From contig JAIRLT010000213.1 of NCBI GenBank assembly GCA_031259225.1, positions 1 through 10,837 of the forward strand: a DNA stretch of 10,837 bases, written 5' to 3'. Made by a program: the position numbers and the translations under genes. The notes beneath the pieces were generated by a model, which worked only from the letters and a program-made list of their open reading frames with translations, did no database searches and was not told the origin of the DNA. This DNA comes from Prevotellaceae bacterium (lineage in GTDB: Bacteria; Bacteroidota; Bacteroidia; Bacteroidales; UBA932). Position 1 is the stretch's first letter, and every line of letters begins with the position of its first letter. Of the stretch, positions 6,492 to 10,837 are shown in pieces.

Positions 6492-6760
6492 CGCGGCAAG
6501 CGCACTGGTGCCGGAGTGCTATTGCGCCGTTATTCCGACCGGAGCGGCGAAGAAGCCCCCTAACCCCCGAAGGGGGAAAAGGAAGCGCGGGAACGAATAA
6601 TGAACAATGAATAAAAATTACTATAATATTACGCATCCTTGCTCCTCCTTTGGGGGTTAGGGAGCTTCGCTTCGCTCGCAATGACGGGGCGGTATTTGCC
6701 GTTTTATTGCCCGCAGCGCATTCACCGCGCGAAGTGCTGAACTTTTTTCTATAAATTTTG
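6492..6760. other. Gene-free, repeat-rich spacer between lolD and the PIN toxin-antitoxin operon
   Basis: The 447-nt gap between lolD (ends 6386) and the antitoxin start (6834) has no credible gene. Besides the heptamers at 6464-6491 it contains the GC-rich block at 6492-6513, a CCCCC-GAA-GGGGG hairpin at 6564-6576, a copy of the ATAATGAACAATGAATA heptamer tract at 6597-6613, and a long inverted repeat (6553-6667). It also holds GCTTCGCTTCGCTCGCAA (6664-6681), whose inverse, TTGCGAGCGAAGCGAAGC, I recognise as a common dispersed bacterial repeat. A 72-codon minus-strand frame here is made of these repeats and is not a gene. Nothing recognisable was seen in 6686-6760. Confidence 0.8.
6553..6667. 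repeat. Inverted repeat with CCCTAACCCCC arms
   Basis: AAGCCCCCTAACCCCC (6553-6568) and GGGGGTTAGGGAGCTT (6652-6667) are reverse complements with one mismatch over 16 nt, and the similarity extends outward into GCGAAG-type sequence with a 2-nt indel. The loop holds a heptamer tract and AT-rich DNA. The arm sequence resembles a GC-rich dispersed element often seen between genes in Bacteroidetes. Confidence 0.85.
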
Positions 6761-6811
6761 CAGGAAATTTTTAACTATTTGTATGTAATCCGAAAATTTC
6801 CTGTATATTTG
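6761..6811 (+). promoter_or_regulatory. Promoter and predicted operator of the PIN toxin-antitoxin operon
   Basis: The -7 box TATATTTG (6804-6811) fits TAnnTTTG, with TTTG at 6778-6781 as a possible -33 box and a longish 22-nt spacer. An exact 11-nt inverted repeat, CAGGAAATTTT (6761-6771) and AAAATTTCCTG (6793-6803), brackets the -33 box, and its right arm touches the -7 box. Binding there by an antitoxin or toxin-antitoxin complex would block RNA polymerase, the usual autorepression of such operons. The antitoxin ATG follows at 6834. Confidence 0.62.
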
Positions 6812-6833
6812 TAGCGCAAAAAATAAATCCGTC

Positions 6834-7049
6834 ATGGAAACGCTACTTGTGCAAGTAAAAAATAATAATGTTTATCGCCTTTTGGAAGATTTGGAAGCGC
6901 TTCACTTCATCTCGGTGAAGAAAAAAAACATACTGTCTTCACAAAAAATCTCGGAAAAATATGCCGGCAAATTACCGTCCACTATTGCCGACGAACTCCA
7001 GCATTATGTAACCCAAAGCCGTAACGAATGGGAAAGCCGTACTATTTAA
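6834..7049 (+). CDS. Antitoxin of a PIN-domain toxin-antitoxin pair
   Basis: A 71-aa protein starting METLLVQVKNNNVYRLLEDLEALHF. A short strand followed by a Lys/Asn turn and an amphipathic helix is common in small Bacteroidetes antitoxins placed before PIN toxins. The middle carries a basic KKKN segment, and the C-terminal half (ADELQHYVTQSRNEW) is helical and would bind the toxin. The family cannot be fixed from sequence alone. It overlaps the downstream PIN gene by 22 nt, which implies translational coupling. An exact inverted repeat over its promoter (6761-6803) suggests autoregulation. The locus is visibly more AT-rich than the neighbouring mutS or trpB genes, fitting horizontal acquisition. 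Its function is inferred from gene order and size. Confidence 0.75.
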   Translation: METLLVQVKNNNVYRLLEDLEALHFISVKKKNILSSQKISEKYAGKLPSTIADELQHYVTQSRNEWESRTI

Positions 7050-7423
7050 TGGATACCAATGCTATTATTGATTATCTCGGTAATAAAATTTCTCCTGCAG
7101 GCATGGAATTTATGAGCGAGGTAATAAATACTAACCCACAAGTGTCAGTCATCACTAAAATTGAGATACTTGGTTTTAATGCTCCAGAAGAATATTACCG
7201 GTTACTTGCTCATTTTATGGATGATGTTATGATATTAGATTTAACAGGTAAAATAGTCGAAACCTGTATTGATATACGCAAAACGCATCACATTAAACTG
7301 CCTGATGCCATTATAGCTGCTACAGCTCTGGTGTATAATTTTGTTTTGATAACCCGGAATGTTCCGGATTTCAAAAATATTCCAAACTTACATTTAATGA
7401 ACCCACATACACATAATAGTTAA
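7028..7423 (+). CDS. PIN-domain ribonuclease toxin (VapC-like)
   Basis: A 131-aa PIN-domain protein. The acidic metal-binding residues are visible: D9 in LMDTNAIID, E46 in TKIEILG, D93 in LPDAIIAATA and D114 in TRNVPDF. The order, spacing and length fit type II VapC-like toxins, Mg-dependent RNases that usually cut tRNA or rRNA. The T-R-N segment (109-111) before the last acidic residue is also typical. The start at 7028 (MGKPYYLMDTN) is preferred over the ATG at 7049, which overlaps the antitoxin stop as TAATG but would remove the first beta strand before D9. It pairs with the antitoxin at 6834. No clear terminator follows; trpB begins 86 nt downstream on the same strand. Confidence 0.92.
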   Translation: MGKPYYLMDTNAIIDYLGNKISPAGMEFMSEVINTNPQVSVITKIEILGFNAPEEYYRLLAHFMDDVMILDLTGKIVETCIDIRKTHHIKLPDAIIAATALVYNFVLITRNVPDFKNIPNLHLMNPHTHNS

Positions 7424-7509
7424 GAAAATTATACTGTTGTTTGCGATAAACAATGGGTCATTTTTCTTATTAGGTAAACAATAACAACAATAAAATAAAG
7501 AACAAAATT

Positions 7510-8874
7510 ATGGAAAAAACCAAACGGTTTCTCTTAAGTGAGAAAGAAATTCCGGAACAATGGTACAACATTGTGCCGGACATGAAGAACAAACCGATGC
7601 CCATCCTGCATCCCGGTACGAAACAGGCGTTAAAGCCCGAAGATTTGTATCCGATTTTTGCGGAAGCCGTCGCCGACCAGGAACTGAACCAAACCGACCG
7701 CTGGATAGCAATTCCCAGCGAAGTGCGCGACCAGTACAAACATTACCGCGCTACGCCGCTGGTGCGCGCCTACAGCCTTGAAAAAGCGCTGGACACGCCG
7801 GCGCACATTTATTTCAAGAATGAAAGCGTAAGCCCGGTAGGTTCGCACAAATTAAATTCGGCTTTGGCGCAAGCCTACTACTGCAAGCAGGAGGGCTTGA
7901 CGCACATCACCACCGAAACCGGCGCGGGACAATGGGGCACAGCGCTGTCGTATGCCACCAAAGCATTCGGGTTAGACCTGACGGTGTACATGGTGAAAAT
8001 AAGTTATGAGCAGAAACCTTACCGCCGTTCGCTGATGCAGACTTGGGGCGCAAAGGTTATTCCGTCGCCCAGCAATACCACCAAGGCAGGGCAAAAAACC
8101 CTGTCGGAAACGCCCGACTACCAAGGGAGTTTGGGCACTGCCATTTCGGAAGCGATAGAAGTAGCCATGCAAACGCCCAATTGCAAATATACGCTGGGCA
8201 GCGTATTGAACCACGTAACCCTCCACCAGACCATCATCGGGCTGGAAGCCGAAAAGCAAATGGCGCTGGCAGGCGAATATCCCGATATAGTGATTGGCTG
8301 TTTCGGCGGCGGTTCGAACTTTGGCGGCTTATCGTTCCCCTTCCTGCGCCACACGCTCACGGAAGGCAGGAAAACACGCTTCATCACTGCCGAGCCTGCC
8401 TCTTGCCCAAAACTGACGCGCGGCATATTCCAATACGATTTCGGCGACGAAGCGGGCTATACGCCTTTATTACCCATGTTCACCCTGGGGCATACTTTCA
8501 CGCCCGCCAACATCCATGCCGGCGGATTGCGCTACCATGGCGCCGGAACCATTGTCAGCCAACTGCTCAAAGACGGGCTGGTTGAAGCGGTGGATATCCG
8601 CCAACTGGACTCCTTCACTGCCGGCGTACTGTTTGCGCAAACCGAAGGCATTGTTCCCGCACCGGAATCGGCGCATGCCATTGCTGCCACTATTAATGAA
8701 GCATTGAAAGCAAAAGAAGAAGGTACCCCCAAAACCATCCTGTTCAACCTGTCGGGACACGGGTTGATTGACATGTCGGCTTACGAACAATACTTGTCGG
8801 GCAAATTGCAAAATTATGCCTTGTCCGACGAAGATATCGCCAAGAACACCGATAAACTGGAAAAAATTATTTAA
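7510..8874 (+). CDS. trpB: Tryptophan synthase beta chain, TrpB2 type (stand-alone)
   Basis: A 454-aa PLP-dependent enzyme that condenses indole with serine to form tryptophan. The PLP lysine is K114 in VGSHKLNSA. The conserved glutamate is E136 in TETGAGQWG; TrpB1 enzymes have GAGQHG here. The phosphate-binding loop is GGGSNFGG (266-273), and the C-terminal block LSGHGLIDM (414-422) replaces the SGRGDKD of TrpB1. The extra length and N-terminal extension (residues 1-70) also mark the TrpB2 subgroup. TrpB2 proteins often lack a neighbouring trpA, as here, and may use free indole or act on other substrates. The ATG at 7510 has no Shine-Dalgarno sequence but an A-rich leader. No TAnnTTTG box was found in the 86-nt gap after the toxin gene, so its promoter is unclear. 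It ends before a strong terminator. Confidence 0.93.
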   Translation: MEKTKRFLLSEKEIPEQWYNIVPDMKNKPMPILHPGTKQALKPEDLYPIFAEAVADQELNQTDRWIAIPSEVRDQYKHYRATPLVRAYSLEKALDTPAHIYFKNESVSPVGSHKLNSALAQAYYCKQEGLTHITTETGAGQWGTALSYATKAFGLDLTVYMVKISYEQKPYRRSLMQTWGAKVIPSPSNTTKAGQKTLSETPDYQGSLGTAISEAIEVAMQTPNCKYTLGSVLNHVTLHQTIIGLEAEKQMALAGEYPDIVIGCFGGGSNFGGLSFPFLRHTLTEGRKTRFITAEPASCPKLTRGIFQYDFGDEAGYTPLLPMFTLGHTFTPANIHAGGLRYHGAGTIVSQLLKDGLVEAVDIRQLDSFTAGVLFAQTEGIVPAPESAHAIAATINEALKAKEEGTPKTILFNLSGHGLIDMSAYEQYLSGKLQNYALSDEDIAKNTDKLEKII

Positions 8875-8896
8875 CGGGACACGGGAATACATCAAT

Positions 8897-8936
8897 AAGA
8901 GAGCCGTCCGGTTTCCGGACGGCTCTCTTTATTTAC
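8897..8936 (+). terminator. Strong intrinsic, probably bidirectional terminator
   Basis: A perfect 15-bp inverted repeat with a TTT loop (8897-8911 and 8915-8929; core GAGCCGTCCGG / CCGGACGGCTC) followed by TTTATTTA on the plus strand and TTATT on the minus strand. It sits between the convergent ends of trpB (8874) and ahcY (8995), so it can stop transcription from both sides. Confidence 0.93.
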
Positions 8937-8994
8937 GGATATCTTTCCTGCTGCTTATCGACTGCGTACTGCGCCTCCGCGCCCCTTGCCCCGC

Positions 8995-10377
8995 CTAATA
9001 CCGGTAATGTTCCGGTTTGTAGGGACCTTCGACAGGAACGCCAATGTAGGCGGCTTGCCCGTCGGAGAGGCGTGTAAGTTTCACGCCCAATTGTTCCAGG
9101 TGCAGACGCGCTACTTCTTCGTCTAACTTTTTCGGCAGGCGGTACACATCAATTTCGTAGTTATTTTGCCACAGGTCGATTTGCGCCAGCGTCTGGTTGC
9201 TGAACGAATTGCTCATCACAAACGACGGGTGTCCCGTAGCGCACCCCAAATTCACTAAGCGCCCTTCCGCCAAAAGGAAAATCGCATGCCCGTCGGGGAA
9301 TACGTATTTATCTACTTGCGGTTTGATGTTAATCTTTTGAATGCCTTGGTACGCTTCGAGTGCGGCAACTTGTATCTCGTCGTCGAAATGCCCGATGTTG
9401 CATACAATCGCCTGGTCTTTCATTGCCGCCATGTGTTCAATGGTAATGATATCGCGGTTGCCGGTGGTGGTTACATAAATATTGCCTTCGGGCAACGTAT
9501 CTTCCAGCGTTTTTACTTCAAATCCTTCCATAGCGGCTTGGAGGGCGCAAATCGGGTCTATTTCGGTAACAATAACGCGGGCGCCGTAAGCGCGCATACT
9601 GCGTGCGCAGCCTTTACCCACATCGCCGTAACCGCAAACGACCGCGACCTTGCCGGCAATCATCACGTCGGTAGCGCGCTTGATGCCGTCAGCCAATGAT
9701 TCGCGGCAGCCGTAGAGATTGTCGAATTTCGATTTGGTAACCGAGTCGTTCACGTTGATAGCCGGGAAAAGCAGTTCGCCGCGTTCTTTCATCTGGTACA
9801 GGCGGTGCACGCCGGTAGTGGTTTCTTCGCTCACCCCGCGTATTTCAGCGGCAATGCGCGTCCATTTGCCCAATGATTTTTTCAGGGTATTCAAAATAAT
9901 TCCTTCTTCTTTGTTCGCGGGCTGGCGTTCCAGTAATGCCGGGTTTTTCTCTGCCTGCACGCCCCAGTGCACAAGCAATGTGGCGTCGCCGCCGTCGTCC
10001 ACAATAAGCGTAGGTCCTTTGCCGCCGTCGAAAGTCAGGGCTTGTTCGGTGCACCACCAGTATTCTTCCAGCGTTTCACCTTTCCATGCAAACACCGGAA
10101 CGCCTGTAGCGGCAATGGCTGCCGCCGCATGGTCTTGCGTCGAAAAGATATTACACGACGCCCAGCGCACCGCTGCACCTAAGGCTTTCAAGGTTTCTAT
10201 CAATACCGCCGTTTGAATGGTCATATGCAGCGAACCCATAATCCGCGCTCCTTTCAACGGTTGTTGCGCCGCATATTTTTCCCGGATAGCCATCAATCCC
10301 GGCATTTCCTTTTCGGCAATTTCAATTTCTTTACGACCAAAACGGTCCAACTCCATAGTCGCTACTTTATAATTCAT
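8995..10377 (-). CDS. ahcY: Adenosylhomocysteinase (S-adenosyl-L-homocysteine hydrolase)
   Basis: A 460-aa NAD-dependent enzyme that splits S-adenosylhomocysteine into adenosine and homocysteine, clearing the inhibitory by-product of SAM methylation. Catalytic positions known from the human enzyme can be aligned: H51 in GSLHMT, D127/D128 in VDDGGD, E185 in EETTTGVHR, K215 and D219 in TKSKFDN, H330 in NIGHFD and H383 in GHPSFVM. The NAD loop is CGYGDVGKGCA (248-258). The C-terminal PVEGPYKPEHYRY supplies the lysine and tyrosine that complete the partner subunit's NAD site. The frame stays open upstream to 10479, but the extra 34 codons run through a promoter and a repeat element. The start at 10377 (MNYKVATMEL) is chosen because it follows a well-formed promoter at 10392-10422. 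It is transcribed toward trpB and is probably monocistronic. Confidence 0.97.
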   Translation of the reverse strand: MNYKVATMELDRFGRKEIEIAEKEMPGLMAIREKYAAQQPLKGARIMGSLHMTIQTAVLIETLKALGAAVRWASCNIFSTQDHAAAAIAATGVPVFAWKGETLEEYWWCTEQALTFDGGKGPTLIVDDGGDATLLVHWGVQAEKNPALLERQPANKEEGIILNTLKKSLGKWTRIAAEIRGVSEETTTGVHRLYQMKERGELLFPAINVNDSVTKSKFDNLYGCRESLADGIKRATDVMIAGKVAVVCGYGDVGKGCARSMRAYGARVIVTEIDPICALQAAMEGFEVKTLEDTLPEGNIYVTTTGNRDIITIEHMAAMKDQAIVCNIGHFDDEIQVAALEAYQGIQKINIKPQVDKYVFPDGHAIFLLAEGRLVNLGCATGHPSFVMSNSFSNQTLAQIDLWQNNYEIDVYRLPKKLDEEVARLHLEQLGVKLTRLSDGQAAYIGVPVEGPYKPEHYRY

Positions 10378-10391
10378 AAATGTTTTTTGCG

Positions 10392-10422
10392 CAAAGATAC
10401 AAAAGATATTTAACAGGGCAAA
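10392..10422 (-). promoter_or_regulatory. Predicted ahcY promoter
   Basis: On the minus strand, TTTG (10419-10422) and TATCTTTG (10392-10399) are exactly 19 nt apart, a textbook Bacteroidetes -33/-7 pair. The ahcY ATG at 10377 is about 15 nt below the -7 box, so the leader is very short. The -33 box overlaps the outer end of the inverted repeat at 10420-10507. Confidence 0.78.
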
Positions 10423-10507
10423 TGCACTTAATTTAATGGAGAATGGATAGTGGAGAATGGAGAATAGCCGGCGCGCCATTTTCCACCCGCTAAAATTAAG
10501 TGCATTT
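10420..10507. repeat. 88-bp inverted-repeat element with heptamer core
   Basis: AAATGCACTTAATTT (10420-10434) and AAATTAAGTGCATTT (10493-10507) are perfect 15-nt inverted arms. Between them lie four 7-nt units, TGGAGAA, TGGATAG, TGGAGAA, TGGAGAA (10437-10464), then CCGGCGCGCC (10468-10477) and CATTTTCCACC, which can pair back with the heptamers through G-U pairs. The heptamers are the inverse of those at 5618-5645, and the GC decamer is identical to 5697-5706. Confidence 0.92.
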
Positions 10508-10530
10508 ACGCAGAAAAAAACATGAAAAAA

Positions 10531-10561
10531 TTTGTAGATAAAAAATAAAGTGATATATTTG
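10531..10561 (+). promoter_or_regulatory. Predicted promoter of the structured RNA at the right edge
   Basis: TTTG (10531-10534) and TATATTTG (10554-10561) on the plus strand with a 19-nt spacer: an exact match to the Bacteroidetes consensus. Transcription would start near 10566-10570 and run into the hairpin region. It is divergent from the ahcY promoter, with the 88-bp inverted repeat between them. Confidence 0.75.
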
Positions 10562-10565
10562 CGGC

Positions 10566-10837
10566 ATTAATGATGATCTTTTCTTATTGTGTTCGAAACT
10601 TGAGAAATTTCAACACCGGAAAATCCATTATGCTTGGGTTATATTAAAAAATATTAAGCGTGGATTATGATTTATTTTTCCGGTGTGGGTTTCTCAAGAC
10701 CTCGAACGATTTTAAATTAAAATTCACGTTTTCATTTTAAGAAACCCCACAAACAAAAGTAGAAATCGTGAAAGTGGCAGTGAATAAAAAATTGCAGCAG
10801 GGGATTGTTTTATAAATGTTGTTTGTGTTTGTGGGTA
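10566..10837 (+). ncRNA. Candidate structured non-coding RNA (possibly 6S-like) or structured leader, right end open
   Basis: Downstream of a consensus promoter lies AT-rich sequence without a credible ORF but with extensive pairing. One long bulged hairpin spans 10591-10707: GTTCGA/TCGAAC (10591-10596 with 10702-10707), CTTGAGAAA/TTTCTCAAG (10599-10607 with 10690-10698), ACACCGGAAAA/TTTTCCGGTGT (10613-10623 with 10676-10686), ATCCA/TGGAT, GCTT/AAGC and ATATT/AATAT closing an AAAA loop, about 40 pairs in all. A second pairing, CCCACAAACA/TGTTTGTGGG (10746-10755 with 10826-10835), reaches the window edge. A rod-like hairpin with internal loops behind its own promoter fits 6S RNA in outline, but no diagnostic sequence was recognised. 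A regulated leader, or the RNA part of a system encoded beyond the window, is also possible. Confidence 0.5.

Noticed and set aside
6463..6681. 72-aa open frame on the minus strand upstream of lolD
   Set aside because: It is composed of the heptamer repeat, the CCCTAACCCCC repeat and other dispersed repeats, with no protein-like conservation.
7049..7423. Shorter PIN toxin starting at the TAATG overlap
   Set aside because: It would begin at MDTN and lose the first beta strand (PYYL) that leads into the catalytic aspartate in PIN domains.
7437..7453. TTGTTT-GCGAT-AAACAA hairpin after the PIN toxin as a terminator
   Set aside because: The stem is only 6 bp and AT-only at its core, and it is not followed directly by a clean T-tract; too weak to call.
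7508..8895. Minus-strand and other-frame ORFs overlapping trpB
   Set aside because: These are shadows of the trpB coding sequence, which has full PLP-enzyme motifs in frame.
10378..10479. 34-codon N-terminal extension of adenosylhomocysteinase
   Set aside because: It reads through the 88-bp inverted repeat and the -33/-7 promoter boxes, and its residues do not resemble the family N-terminus, which begins naturally at MNYKVATMEL.
10570..10647. 25-codon ORF starting MMIFSYCVRN, possible leader peptide
   Set aside because: It starts almost at the predicted transcription start and overlaps the 5' half of the hairpin. No supporting codon pattern or regulatory residue run is visible.

Overview
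This window looks like chromosomal DNA from a member of the Bacteroidetes, probably Bacteroidales. The evidence is the repeated TTTG (-33) / TAnnTTTG (-7) promoter signature, with 19-nt spacers at two sites; the lack of Shine-Dalgarno sequences (starts sit in A-rich leaders); and the gene set: a bacterial GH3-family protein, a TrpB2-type tryptophan synthase beta, a 460-aa adenosylhomocysteinase and small toxin-antitoxin operons. No species can be named from the sequence alone.

Layout. From about 6.4 kb down to position 1, every gene lies on the minus strand: LolD-like ABC ATPase (5736-6386), tRNA1(Val) m6A methyltransferase TrmN (4820-5560), MutS (2048-4708), GH3-family adenylate-forming enzyme (366-1874), then a small antitoxin (96-311) and the start of a YafQ-like RNase toxin cut by the window edge (1-92). 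On the plus strand are an antitoxin plus PIN-domain toxin pair (6834-7423) with its own promoter and an inverted-repeat operator, and a stand-alone TrpB2 (7510-8874). A strong bidirectional hairpin terminator (8897-8929) separates trpB from the convergent ahcY (8995-10377). The right end (10562-10837) has a canonical plus-strand promoter followed by a long bulged hairpin and further pairings but no credible ORF. It is best read as a structured non-coding RNA or a structured leader.

The unusual part is the DNA between the genes. Almost every gap on the minus-strand side is packed with 7-nt (once 8-nt) tandem repeats of several unrelated unit sequences: ACTTAYG, TTGAAAG/ATTTTCA, CTATCCA/TTCTCCA, ATTNTTC and GATTTACA. 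They are joined to short GC-rich blocks such as CCGGCGCGCC, GGCTGACGC and TGCGCTTG, which recur in different gaps. The tracts are arranged as inverted repeats, run up to or into gene ends, supply the stop codons of mutS and trmN and possibly the start of trmN, and form part of the mutS and ahcY promoters. One GC-rich heptamer tract appears to lie in frame inside mutS, lengthening the linker just before the predicted beta-clamp motif. Together they look like a modular, dispersed intergenic repeat system rather than random low-complexity DNA.

Functionally the genes are housekeeping (mismatch repair, SAM cycle, tRNA modification, lipoprotein export, tryptophan synthesis) interrupted by two small toxin-antitoxin loci. 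AhcY (S-adenosylhomocysteine removal) and TrmN (SAM-dependent methylation) are metabolically linked, but they are not in one operon. No transposase, integrase, tRNA or CRISPR array was seen.
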